Assembly (NCBI GenBank): GCA_005888925.1
Contig: VBCP01000082.1
Coordinates: forward strand, 1-17,061
DNA: 17,061 nucleotides
Direction of reading: 5' to 3'
Origin: Betaproteobacteria bacterium
Lineage (GTDB): Bacteria > Pseudomonadota > Gammaproteobacteria > Burkholderiales > SG8-39
The position numbers and the translations under genes are program-made. Shown piece after piece: positions 1-10,355 of this stretch; position 1 is the stretch's first letter; each line of letters starts with the position of its first letter. The notes beneath the pieces were generated by a model, which was not told the origin of the DNA, made no database searches, and saw nothing but the letters and a program-made list of their open reading frames with translations.

Positions 1-441
1 GGCGACATCGACTTCGAGCTTGTCGCCCGGCACGAGTTGGACGCTGATCACCGCCGGCGTGTTGTCCTGGGTATTCTTGCGGCCGAAGTCGGATTCATCG
101 AGCACCGAGGCGCGCAGCTTGTTGTCGGGATCCAGGTAGGCCCGGCGCACGCCTTCGTTGATCGCGTCCTCGAGCGAATCCTGGAAGTCGAAACGCACGC
201 CCATGCCGACTTTCAGGAAGACGTTGACGATGCCCGTGTCTTGGCAGATCGGCCGGTGGCCCTCGGCGCACATGCGCGAGTTGGTGAGGATCTGCGCGAT
301 CGCGTCCTTCGCCGCCGGCGACTGCTCGCGCTCATAGGCGCGGCCCAAGGCGCGGATGTAATCGGCGGGATGGTAGTAGGAGATGAACTGCAGCGCGTCG
401 GCGACGCTTTGGACGACGTCGGCCCGGCGGATCAGGGTCAT
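1..441 (-). CDS. Class I fumarate hydratase (4Fe-4S), N-terminal part; gene runs off the window
   Basis: Interconverts fumarate and malate in the TCA cycle using a [4Fe-4S] cluster in the cytoplasm. Reading the minus strand from the ATG at 441-439 gives 147 uninterrupted codons to the window edge. The protein begins MTLIRRADVVQSVADALQFI and carries the class I signature RPICQDTG at residues 63-70. Cys66 there corresponds to the first cluster ligand of this family. The stretch ILTNSRMCAEGHRPI before it is also typical of the FumA/FumB type. The C-terminal part with the other two cluster cysteines lies outside the window. No clear Shine-Dalgarno precedes the ATG. The gene is divergent from acs, 133 bp away, and a perfect 10-bp palindrome lies just before its start. 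Both genes feed acetyl-CoA/TCA metabolism. Family assignment is firm; which paralogue it is cannot be told. Confidence 0.93.
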   Translation of the reverse strand, partial: MTLIRRADVVQSVADALQFISYYHPADYIRALGRAYEREQSPAAKDAIAQILTNSRMCAEGHRPICQDTGIVNVFLKVGMGVRFDFQDSLEDAINEGVRRAYLDPDNKLRASVLDESDFGRKNTQDNTPAVISVQLVPGDKLEVDVA

Positions 442-443
442 GG

Positions 444-453
444 AAAGCGCTTT
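444..453. promoter_or_regulatory. Perfect 10-bp palindrome AAAGCGCTTT before the fumarase start, possible operator
   Basis: A perfect dyad sits two bases upstream of the fumarase ATG (441) in the divergent fumarase/acs spacer. It overlaps a TTTACA box at 451-456. That box is 17 bp from a weak TTTTAT box at 474-479, a possible alternative acs promoter. On the minus strand a TAAAAT box (478-473) could serve fumarase. A regulatory role is inferred from position and symmetry only. Confidence 0.3.
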
Positions 454-499
454 ACAGTGGGTTGATTTGGTGATTTTATCTGCACGCCCGCCGCCACGC

Positions 500-533
500 G
501 CGTAAGTGCTGCGTAAGCGAGACGTCGAAGAAT
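500..533 (+). promoter_or_regulatory. Tandem GCGTAAG repeat plus -10 box upstream of acs, candidate activator site
   Basis: GCGTAAG occurs at 500-506 and again at 511-517, an 11-bp (one helical turn) direct repeat. It is followed after 10 bp by AAGAAT at 528-533, a 4/6 match to a -10 box, and 41 bp later by the acs ATG. The repeat covers the place where a -35 box would lie, as for an activator that contacts RNA polymerase. The same arrangement occurs before the MFS transporter gene (7991-8024) and, in weaker form, before the DUF4212/SSS operon (10504-10538). The binding protein is not in the window. Confidence 0.6.
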
Positions 534-574
534 GCGGTGGCCGGAGTTCACGGGAGATCCACGGAGGAGCCGTT

Positions 575-2627
575 ATGGAAGCCATGGCAGAGAAAAAGGC
601 GCGTCGCCCAGCGAAACCGTCGCCCAGCGACGAGGTTTCGGAAGCCCAGATCGCGGTGCACTGGCAGGAGCAGAACTACTTCGCGCCGCCCAAGGACTTC
701 GTCGCGCAGGCCAACCTCACCGACAAAGGCATCTTCAAGCGTTTCGCCCTCGAGAAGTTTCCCGGCTACTACAAGGAGTTCGCCGAACTGCTCGACTGGT
801 ACAAGAAGTGGGACAAGATTTTCGATGGCAGCAAGCCTCCGTTCTGGCGCTGGTTCGTCGGCGGAAAAATCAACGCCTCCTACAACTGCATCGACCGGCA
901 TCTGGCGAAGCACCGGAACAAGACTGCGATCCATTTCGTGCCCGAGCCGGAGAACGAGGCGGTCCAGCACGTCACCTACCAAGAGCTCTATGTCCGGGTG
1001 AACGAGTTCGCCGCGCTGCTGCGCGATTTCTGCGGCCTGAAAGCGGGCGATCGCGTGACGCTGCACATGCCGATGGTGGCGGAGCTGCCGATCACCATGC
1101 TCGCCTGCGCGCGGCTCGGCGTAATCCACTCGCAGGTGTTCAGCGGCTTCAGCGGCAAGGCCTGCGCCGACCGGATTTCCGACTCCGAAAGCCGCGTGCT
1201 GATCACCATGGATGCCTACTACCGTGGCGGGAAGCTCCTCGAGCACAAGGAGAAGGCCGACATCGCGGTGGCCGAGGCGGCGAAGGACGGCCACAAGCTC
1301 GAGAAAGTGCTCGTCTGGCAGCGCCATCCCGGCAAGTACTCGAGCCAGACAAAACTCGAGCAGGGACGCGACTTCGTCGTCAACGATCTGCTGCCCAAGT
1401 ACCGCGGCAAGCGCATCGAGCCCGTGCAGATGCCGGCAGAAGCGCCGCTTTTTCTCATGTACACGAGCGGCACCACCGGCAAGCCGAAAGGCGCGCAGCA
1501 CTCGATCGGCGGCTATCTCGCCTATGTGACCTGGACTTCGAAGTACGTGCAGGACATTCACCCCGAGGATGTCTATTGGTGCCTGGCGGACATCGGCTGG
1601 ATCACCGGACACTCGTACATCGTGTATCGCCGCTTCTTCGGTCGTCTACGAGGGCGTGCCTACCCATCCGGATCCCGGCCGCCCTTGGCGCATCGCCGAG
1701 GAGCTCGGCGTCAACATCTTCCATACCTCGCCTACGGCGATCCGCGCTCTGCGCAAGGATGGCCCTGACGAACCCGCCAAGCACAACTACCGCTTCAAGC
1801 ATATGACGACGGTGGGCGAGCCGATCGAGCCCGAAGTGTGGAAATGGTATTTCAACGTCGTGGGCAAGAAGCAAGCGGCGATCGTCGACACCTGGTGGCA
1901 GACGGAAACCGGCGGATTCCTTTGCACCACGATGCCGGGAATCCACAAGATGAAGCCGGGCAGCGCAGGTCCGGCCGTTCCGGGCATTCATCCGGTGATC
2001 TACGACGATGAAGGCAAAGAGCTGAAGGCCGGCTCGGGCAAAGCGGGCAATATCTGCATCCGCAATCCCTGGCCGGGGATCATGCAGACCATCTGGAAAG
2101 ATCCGGACCGCTTCGTGCGGGTGTACTACTCGCGCTACTGCAAGGATCCTAAGAGCAAGGACTGGCGCGACTGGCCATACCTGGCGGGCGACGGCGCGGT
2201 GCAGACGAAAGACGGCTACTACCGCATCCTCGGGCGCATCGACGATGTGATCAACGTCGCGGGGCACCGTCTGGGCACCAAGGAAATCGAATCGGCCGCG
2301 CTCCTGGTTCCCGAGGTCGTCGAGGCGGCGGTGGTACCGGTCGCCGACCCGATCAAGGGCAAAGTGCCGGATCTGTACGTGGCGCTGAAGCCCGGCCTCT
2401 CAGCCTCGGATGACATCGCGAAGAAAGTCTCGGCCGCGGTCGTCTCCGAGATCGGCGCGATCGCGAGACCGCGCCAGGTGATCATCGTGCCCGACATGCC
2501 GAAGACCCGCTCCGGCAAGATCATGCGCCGCGTGCTGGCGGCGATCTCCAACAAGCAGGACCCGGGCGATGTGTCCACGCTCGCCAACCCGGAAGTTGTC
2601 GATAAGATCAGGGAAATGGCGAAGTGA
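575..2627 (+). pseudogene. acs: Acetyl-CoA synthetase (AMP-forming), disrupted by a frameshift at about 1628-1631
   Basis: Acs activates acetate with ATP and CoA via acetyl-AMP in the cytoplasm. The start is the ATG at 575, with GGAGGAG at 563-569 five bases upstream. The first frame carries core motif A3 (TSGTTGKPKG, residues about 297-306) and runs to TGHSYIVY at 1627. The rest continues from about 1632 in another frame (SSVVYEGVPTHPDPGRPWRI onward) to the TGA at 2627. That half holds the acetate-type DTWWQTETGG motif, the GRIDDVINVAGHR hinge, and PKTRSGKIMRR with the catalytic/acetylatable Lys (codon 2517-2519). Family members have a GPLAxGA-type segment after TGHSYxxY. Here four bases replace about 18, a net loss of about 14 nt. 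Translation in the first frame ends at 1768 (397 aa) without the C-terminal lid domain. Everything else is well conserved, so the lesion is recent or an assembly error. First gene of a tight plus-strand cluster reaching to the sensor kinase. Confidence 0.9.
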
Positions 2628-2665
2628 TCCGGAGGTGAATTGAACCGCGGCGCCGCGAGTTGGCT

Positions 2666-3409
2666 GTGAAGCTGGCTCTCTTCGCCGACATCCATAGCAA
2701 CCTCGAGGCGCTGACCGCGTGCCTCGATCACGCGGCCGCCCTGGGCGCCGCGCGCTATGCGTTCCTGGGTGACCTGGTCGGATACGGCGCCGATCCGGTC
2801 GCTGTGCTCGAGCTGATCGAGTCGCACGCAGCGCGCGGCGCGATCGTGGTGCTGGGCAATCACGACGCGGCGGCGATCGGGCGCCCGGTGCACGGCATGA
2901 ACCTCCAGGCGCTGACTGCGATCGCCTGGACGCGCAAGCGCCTCCCCAAGCGGCAGGTCGATTTCCTTGGCGCGCTGCCGCTGAGCGTGCGCGAGGACGA
3001 CCGGCTCTACGTGCACGCGAGCGCCGCGGCGCCGGAGCGCTGGACCTACGTCACCGGGCCGCGCCAGGCGGCGCAAAGCATCGGCGCGACCGACGCCAGC
3101 GTCATTTTCTGCGGCCACGTCCACGAGCAGAAGCTCTATTACACCGGTGCCGGCGGATATCCGATGCCCTTCCAACCGGTGCCGGGCACGCCGATTCCCA
3201 CCGCGCGGCACCGGCAGTGGCTCGCGATCGTCGGCTCGGCCGGGCAGCCGCGCGATCGAAACACAGCCGCGTGCTATGCGCTCGCGGATCTGGCGCGCGC
3301 GCGCATCACGTTCTTCCGGGTGCCGTATGACCACGGCACCGCAGCGCAGAAGATCCGCGCCGCCGGCCTGCCGGAGCGGCTCGCGAGGCGGCTGGAGCGC
3401 GGCAGCTGA
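2666..3409 (+). CDS. Calcineurin-like metallophosphoesterase
   Basis: Predicted cytoplasmic dimetal phosphoesterase of the small bacterial family (about 240-250 aa). The GTG at 2666 gives MKLALFADIHSNLEAL, the usual beginning of this family; a TTG at 2660 is two codons upstream. No Shine-Dalgarno is well placed for either: GGAGG at 2631-2635 is too far away. All metal-binding motifs are present: D-x-H (D8, H10), GDLVGYG (D36), GNHD (N65-D67) and GHVH (G150-H153). The gene lies 38 bp after acs, and its TGA overlaps the ATG of the following protein kinase gene (TGATG). Translational coupling to a kinase suggests it may be the opposing phosphatase, as PP2A-like or diadenosine-polyphosphate-like members of this fold are. 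The real substrate cannot be read from sequence. Confidence 0.88.
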   Translation: MKLALFADIHSNLEALTACLDHAAALGAARYAFLGDLVGYGADPVAVLELIESHAARGAIVVLGNHDAAAIGRPVHGMNLQALTAIAWTRKRLPKRQVDFLGALPLSVREDDRLYVHASAAAPERWTYVTGPRQAAQSIGATDASVIFCGHVHEQKLYYTGAGGYPMPFQPVPGTPIPTARHRQWLAIVGSAGQPRDRNTAACYALADLARARITFFRVPYDHGTAAQKIRAAGLPERLARRLERGS

Positions 3410-4764
3410 TGCTCGCACCCGAGCCGGGCATCGAGATCGACGGCTTCCGCCTCGGCGAGCGCATGCACGTGGGCAGCATGGCGTCGATCTACCGGCTCGA
3501 AGGACCGAAAGGTCCGCTGCCGCTCGTCATGAAGATCCCGCGGCTTGGCGCCGGCGAGCGCAGCGCCAACGTCGTGAGCTTCGAGCAGTGCCGCATGGTG
3601 CTCGGCGCACTCTCGCAGAGCCCGCACTATCCGACGGTGATCGCGTACGGCGATGTCGAGACCACCCCTTATCTGGTGATGGAATACATCGAGGGCACGC
3701 GCCTCGACACCTGGATCGAGCGCGCGCCGCTGGCGCCGCAGGAGACGGCTCGGCTCGGGCACGCGCTCGCCCTTGCGCTGCACGAGGTCCACCGGCAGGA
3801 CGTGATTCACCTCGACCTCAAGGCGACCAACGTCATCTACCGCGCGAGCGGCGAGGCGGCGCTCATCGACTTCGGACTGTCGTGCCACCGCCATCTGCCC
3901 GATCTCCTGGCGGCCGAGTTCCACACCCCGGTGGGCAACTGGGTGTACATGGCGCCGGAGCAGATCGCGGGCGAGCGCTGCGATCCGCGGAGCGACTTAT
4001 TCGCGCTCGGCGCGCTGCTTTATCAGCTCGCGACGGGAAAGCGCGCTTTCGGCACGCCGAGCACCGTGGCGCAGCTGCGCCGCCGCCTCTACCGCGACCC
4101 GCCGCCGCCACGCGCGCTTGTCGCCGCGACGCCGCCGTGGCTGCAGGAGGTGATCCTGCATTGCCTCGAGATCGACGCCGCGGCGCGCTGTGCGTCGGCC
4201 GCGCAGGCGGCCTTCGATCTCGCCAACCCGGGCCAGGTGGCTCTCACCGAGCGGGCCGAACGAGCCTCGCGCGCCGGCATCGTCAAGCTCGGGCGCCACT
4301 GGCTGAAGGCGCGCAACTTCGCGCCTTCGGCGCCGCCGCCGCCGGCCACCGACGTGGCGCCGCTGCCGGTGATCGTCGTGGCGATCGCCACGCACGAGAC
4401 CGATGAGCCGTTCTTCGAGGCGCTGCGCTCGGCGACCCGCAGGCGCGTCGCGGCCGACGGCGGCTGCCGCATTGCGTGCATCACCGTCGTGCCGCCGGCC
4501 GCCGCGCTCTCCGACGACACTCCCACCGGCCGCCACATCAAGCAGCTCGTGAGCCTGCGGCGCTGGGCGAAGCCGCTCGGCCTGCCCGAGGAGCGCCTCA
4601 CTTATCACGTGCTAGAGTCGGATCAGCCCGCAGTCGCGCTGCTCGATTACGCGGCGGTGAACGAGGTCGAGGAGATCCTCATGGGACCCGGCAAAGAAGC
4701 GGCGCAGGTCGTGGCACAGGCGCCCTGCAGCGTCACGGTCGTGCGCGCCGCGCCGTTGAGCTGA
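3409..4764 (+). CDS. Ser/Thr protein kinase fused to a C-terminal universal stress protein domain
   Basis: A 451-aa Hanks-type kinase with a UspA-like tail and no membrane segment, so probably cytoplasmic. Kinase residues: degenerate glycine loop around residues 16-28 (ERMHVGSMASIYR), catalytic Lys42 (LVMK), likely helix-C Glu59, catalytic loop HLDLKATN (134-141), DFG at 154-156, APE at 182-184. The loop has Leu in place of the Arg of HRD, so this is a non-RD kinase. A Pro/Ala-rich linker (near residues 305-318) leads to the Usp domain, from about 320 (LPVIVVAIATHE) to the end (ILMGPGKEAAQVV, APCSVTVV). The Usp nucleotide motif G-2x-G-9x-G is shortened, so it may not bind ATP. This fusion is known in Betaproteobacteria. 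The gene overlaps the phosphoesterase and is followed after 2 bp by a small membrane protein. The target is unknown; acs and the sensor kinase are co-clustered candidates by inference. Confidence 0.88.
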   Translation: MLAPEPGIEIDGFRLGERMHVGSMASIYRLEGPKGPLPLVMKIPRLGAGERSANVVSFEQCRMVLGALSQSPHYPTVIAYGDVETTPYLVMEYIEGTRLDTWIERAPLAPQETARLGHALALALHEVHRQDVIHLDLKATNVIYRASGEAALIDFGLSCHRHLPDLLAAEFHTPVGNWVYMAPEQIAGERCDPRSDLFALGALLYQLATGKRAFGTPSTVAQLRRRLYRDPPPPRALVAATPPWLQEVILHCLEIDAAARCASAAQAAFDLANPGQVALTERAERASRAGIVKLGRHWLKARNFAPSAPPPPATDVAPLPVIVVAIATHETDEPFFEALRSATRRRVAADGGCRIACITVVPPAAALSDDTPTGRHIKQLVSLRRWAKPLGLPEERLTYHVLESDQPAVALLDYAAVNEVEEILMGPGKEAAQVVAQAPCSVTVVRAAPLS

Positions 4765-4766
4765 CG

Positions 4767-4955
4767 ATGACCGAGAAACCCAAAGAGCCACGCTTCGTTG
4801 CGCTGTGCATGCTGGGACTCGTGCTGTTCAACTTCCCGGTGCTCGCGCTGTTCAACGTAGGCGGCACGGTCCTCGGCGTACCGGTGCTCTACGCCTACAT
4901 CTTCGCCGCCTGGGCGCTCCTCATCGCGCTCATGGCACGGGTCGCGGAGCGCTAG
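4767..4955 (+). CDS. Small two-helix membrane protein preceding the SSS-type sensor kinase
   Basis: A 62-aa protein starting at the ATG 4767. It has a charged N-terminus (MTEKPKEPRF), a first hydrophobic segment (about residues 11-25, ALCMLGLVLFNFPVLALF), a short loop (NVGGTVLGVPV), a second helix (about 36-55, YAYIFAAWALLIALMA) and the tail RVAER. It lies 2 bp after the kinase stop and 2 bp before the sensor kinase ATG, so co-translation is likely. Small two-helix proteins (DUF3311, DUF4212) often accompany sodium:solute symporters, and the next gene has a symporter-like domain. By analogy this may be a small subunit of the sensor. I do not recognise it as a named family, so that role is inference. 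Confidence 0.8.
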   Translation: MTEKPKEPRFVALCMLGLVLFNFPVLALFNVGGTVLGVPVLYAYIFAAWALLIALMARVAER

Positions 4956-4957
4956 AG

Positions 4958-7990
<3,033 letters not shown>

Positions 7991-7996
<6 letters not shown>

Positions 7997-8024
7997 GGTT
8001 TGCGTAAGTCCCCGCTGCCATATT
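7991..8024 (+). promoter_or_regulatory. Tandem GCGTAAG repeat plus -10 box upstream of the MFS transporter, candidate activator site
   Basis: GCGTAAG occurs at 7991-7997 and 8002-8008, again with 11-bp phasing. It is followed after 10 bp by CATATT (8019-8024, 4/6 match to a -10 box). The first copy overlaps the TAA stop of the sensor kinase. The transporter ATG is at 8055. Heptamer, phasing and distance to the -10 box are identical to the acs site at 500-533, which argues against chance. It would give the transporter its own regulated promoter. Confidence 0.6.
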
Positions 8025-8054
8025 CCGGCTGCCTAACAGAGAGAGGGGGCAGTC

Positions 8055-9695
8055 ATGGCCGAGGCCAAAGCAGGCGGTTTCCTGGCGGAAGACTCCGTCA
8101 AGAGCTTCCGGACCGAAGAGCGGCGGGTGATCTTCGCCTCGTCGCTCGGGACGGTCTTCGAGTGGTACGACTTCTATCTCTACGCAGTCCTGGCGCCGTT
8201 CTTCGCGGTGCTGTTCTTCCCGCCGGGCAACCAGACCGCGGCGCTGCTTTCGGCTTTCGCAGCCTACGCGGCGGGCTTCCTGGTGCGCCCGTTCGGCGCC
8301 CTGGTGTTCGGCCGCATCGGCGATCTCGTCGGCCGGAAGTACACCTTCCTCGTCACGATTCTCTTCATGGGCGCCTCCACGTTCCTAGTGGGCCTGCTGC
8401 CGACCTTCGCCAGCGTCGGCTGGCTGGCGCCGATCCTTATGGTGACGCTGCGCCTGGTGCAGGGTCTCGCGCTCGGCGGTGAATACGGCGGTGCCGCAAC
8501 CTACGTCGCCGAACACGCGCCGAACGATCGCCGCGGATACGACACGAGCTGGATCCAGACGACGGCAACCCTCGGGTTGTTCCTCGCGCTGCTGATGATT
8601 TATCTGTGCCGCAGCAACATGGACGCCAAGGCGTTCGCCGAGTGGGGCTGGCGCATTCCCTTCTGGCTGTCGCTCGTGCTGCTGATCTTCTCGGTCTATA
8701 TCCGGCTCAAGCTGCACGAGTCGCCGATATTCCAGCAGATGAAGTCGGAGGGCAAAGGCTCGAAGCAGCCCCTCACCGACAGCTTTCTCAAATATCCGAA
8801 CAACAAGTACGTGCTGCTCGCGTTGCTGGGCGCGACGGCCGGGCAGGGCGTGGTGTGGTACACGGGGCAGTTCTACGCGCTCTTCTTCCTGACCATCACG
8901 CTGAAGCTCGACTACGTTTCGGCCTATACGCTGATCGGGGTGTCGCTGCTCATCGGGACGCCATTCTTCATCGTCTTCGGCTGGCTCTCCGACAGGATCG
9001 GCCGGCTGAAGATCATCATGGCGGGCTGCCTGATCGCGGCGGTGACCTACTTCCCGCTGTTCCAGGGCCTCACGCACTACGTGAATCCGGCGCTCGAGAC
9101 CTTCTCGGCAAAAACGCCGATCACGGTGGCCGCGAACTCGGGCGACTGCCAGTTCCACCTGTTCGTCGGTCCCTGGAGCAAGTTCTCCGACTGCGACCGC
9201 GTCAAGGACTTCCTCACCAAGCAAGGGCTGTCGTTCAAGTCGGTGAGCGCGGAAGCGGGCAAGGTGACCACGACGATCGGCGATCAGAAGATCGAGGGCT
9301 GGGACCAAGCGAAGCTCGCCGCGACCCTGAAGGCCGCCGGTGCGCCGCCGAGTGCCGACAAGAGCAAGATGAACTGGTTCATGGCGGAGCTGATCCTGTT
9401 CATCATGGTGATCTACGTCACCATGGTCTACGGCCCGATTGCCGCCTTCCTGGTGGAGCTGTTCCCGACCGAGATCCGCTACACGTCGATGTCGCTGCCC
9501 TATCACATCGGCAACGGCTGGTTCGGCGGCATGCTGCCGCTGACCGCGACCGCGATGGTCGCAGCCACCGGCGACATCTACTATGGTCTCTGGTATCCCA
9601 TCGTGGTCGCGGTGATGACGTTGATCGTCGGCTCGATCTACCTTCGGGAGACGCGCACTCGCGACATCAGGACCTATCAGCACCAGGCGACCTGA
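8055..9695 (+). CDS. MFS permease, metabolite:H+ symporter (MHS/ProP-like) family, probable carboxylate transporter
   Basis: A 546-aa inner-membrane transporter starting at the ATG 8055, with GAGAGGGGG at 8041-8049 as ribosome-binding region. Family signatures: GTVFEWYDFYLY at the first helix, GRIGDLVGRKYT in the loop between helices 2 and 3, RLVQGLALGGEYGGA on helix 4, and WLSDRIGRLK in the second half. ProP/KgtP/ShiA-type members carry organic acids or betaines with H+ and are usually about 430-500 aa. The extra length is a soluble insert of about 90 residues (about 345-435) between late helices, containing Cys365 and Cys380. Position after acs and the sensor kinase, plus the shared tandem motif in its promoter, suggests acetate, propionate or a related acid as substrate; that is inference. 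A strong terminator follows at 9718-9744. Confidence 0.9.
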   Translation: MAEAKAGGFLAEDSVKSFRTEERRVIFASSLGTVFEWYDFYLYAVLAPFFAVLFFPPGNQTAALLSAFAAYAAGFLVRPFGALVFGRIGDLVGRKYTFLVTILFMGASTFLVGLLPTFASVGWLAPILMVTLRLVQGLALGGEYGGAATYVAEHAPNDRRGYDTSWIQTTATLGLFLALLMIYLCRSNMDAKAFAEWGWRIPFWLSLVLLIFSVYIRLKLHESPIFQQMKSEGKGSKQPLTDSFLKYPNNKYVLLALLGATAGQGVVWYTGQFYALFFLTITLKLDYVSAYTLIGVSLLIGTPFFIVFGWLSDRIGRLKIIMAGCLIAAVTYFPLFQGLTHYVNPALETFSAKTPITVAANSGDCQFHLFVGPWSKFSDCDRVKDFLTKQGLSFKSVSAEAGKVTTTIGDQKIEGWDQAKLAATLKAAGAPPSADKSKMNWFMAELILFIMVIYVTMVYGPIAAFLVELFPTEIRYTSMSLPYHIGNGWFGGMLPLTATAMVAATGDIYYGLWYPIVVAVMTLIVGSIYLRETRTRDIRTYQHQAT

Positions 9696-9717
9696 GCGCC
9701 GCGCCCACCGAGCACTA

Positions 9718-9744
9718 AGCCCGCCCAAGTGGCGGGCTTTTTTT
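9718..9744 (+). terminator. Rho-independent terminator after the MFS transporter
   Basis: An 8-bp GC-rich stem (AGCCCGCC at 9718-9725 with GGCGGGCT at 9731-9738), a 5-nt loop (CAAGT), and a run of seven T (9738-9744). It lies 23 bp after the transporter stop. Confidence 0.93.
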
Positions 9745-9817
9745 GCCTCAAACGTGAAACAAGCTTGGCTTGTGCGGCGCAGCACGCGGTTCCTGATTTG
9801 CGCAATCAGCGCCTTTT

Positions 9818-9846
9818 TTGCAAGCGCTGGAGAATCCGGCAATACT
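9818..9846 (+). promoter_or_regulatory. Possible sigma-70 promoter before the Cys-rich protein
   Basis: TTGCAA (9818-9823, 4/6) and AATACT (9841-9846, 4/6) are 17 bp apart, downstream of the terminator. Transcription would begin near 9852-9853, at the proposed GTG start, which would make that message leaderless or nearly so. Weak evidence. Confidence 0.3.
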
Positions 9847-9851
9847 CGACC

Positions 9852-10331
9852 GTGGCATTGAAGATCCCTCGTTGCGCGAAATGTTCCGGCGCCTGCGAGT
9901 TGAAGACGCTGCCCTCGGTTTCCGGAGAGAACGGGCCGCTCAAGCTGACCGCGCTCGAGATGCCGGTGTTCGTCTGCGCGAAGGATCACAAGTTGCCCGT
10001 TCACCGCGACTTCATGCTGTGGCTTATCCAGCAGATCCGCGCGCGTGAAACGCAGATCGCGGCCGGGAAGGAAGAAGGGATGATTTTCAAGAAGCACCTG
10101 TGCGGCGAGTGCCGCAAGGAACTAGCTTCCAAGCCCGAGCGCCGGCAGACGTTCTCGTACGAGCTGAAGTACGAAGATCTGGCGCCGTTCAAGCTGCAGA
10201 TCGAGATGCCGCTGTACAAGTGCACTGGTTGCGGCAAGGAGCAGGTCCGCTCGACCAAGGACGTGCACAGCCACGTACCGTTCGCCGTCGTCGGCATCAA
10301 CGACGGCGCGGGGTTCCCGCACAGCGGCTGA
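9852..10331 (+). CDS. Cys-rich zinc-ribbon protein of unknown function
   Basis: A protein of about 159 aa that I do not recognise. Likely starts are the GTG at 9852 or the TTG at 9858 (MKIPRCAKCSG). The reading frame stays open upstream to 9729, but that part overlaps the terminator and looks non-coding. Cysteines come in metal-ligand pairs: C8-x2-C11-x3-C15, single C42 (FVCAKDHK), C84-x2-C87 (HLCGECRKE) and C124-x2-C127 (YKCTGCGKEQ). The spacing suggests two or more treble-clef/zinc-ribbon sites. There is no signal peptide or membrane segment, so it is probably cytoplasmic. A hydrophobic stretch around residues 53-63 (FMLWLIQQIR) may be a packing helix. It stands alone between a terminator and the tRNA-Ser gene, whose 5' end is 25 bp beyond its stop. 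No ribosome-binding site is obvious. Confidence 0.75.
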   Translation: MALKIPRCAKCSGACELKTLPSVSGENGPLKLTALEMPVFVCAKDHKLPVHRDFMLWLIQQIRARETQIAAGKEEGMIFKKHLCGECRKELASKPERRQTFSYELKYEDLAPFKLQIEMPLYKCTGCGKEQVRSTKDVHSHVPFAVVGINDGAGFPHSG

Positions 10332-10338
10332 CGCGCGA

Positions 10339-10344
10339 TAGAAT
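10339..10344 (+). promoter_or_regulatory. Possible -10 box for tRNA-Ser
   Basis: TAGAAT (5/6 match) lies 11 bp before the mature tRNA 5' end. The expected -35 region falls at the end of the Cys-rich gene and has only a poor match (TTCCCG at 10314, 19-bp spacing). Confidence 0.35.
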
Positions 10345-10355
10345 CGCGCTCTCGC

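Noticed and set aside
506..574. Upstream extension of acs to an in-frame ATG-less start at 506
   Set aside because: The ATG at 575 has a strong Shine-Dalgarno (563-569), and the extension covers the tandem motif and -10 box.
3409..4764. Kinase-Usp fusion as an artefact of a frameshift joining two genes
   Set aside because: The frame is continuous, the linker is natural (Pro/Ala-rich), and kinase-Usp fusions are known in Betaproteobacteria.
9791..9819. Second terminator: stem CTGATT/AATCAG followed by a T run
   Set aside because: Only a 6-bp AT-rich stem with extra bases before the T run, just after a much stronger terminator.
9729..9851. N-terminal extension of the Cys-rich protein to 9729
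   Set aside because: It starts inside the terminator hairpin and has no protein-like pattern. It is more likely leader and promoter.
8385..10097. 570-aa minus-strand open frame opposite the MFS gene; likewise 6332-7972, 11236-12864 and 15355-16623
   Set aside because: Composition (Arg/His/Gly/Ala/Glu-rich, no domains) is that of antisense shadows in GC-rich DNA, and each lies opposite a clearly recognised protein.
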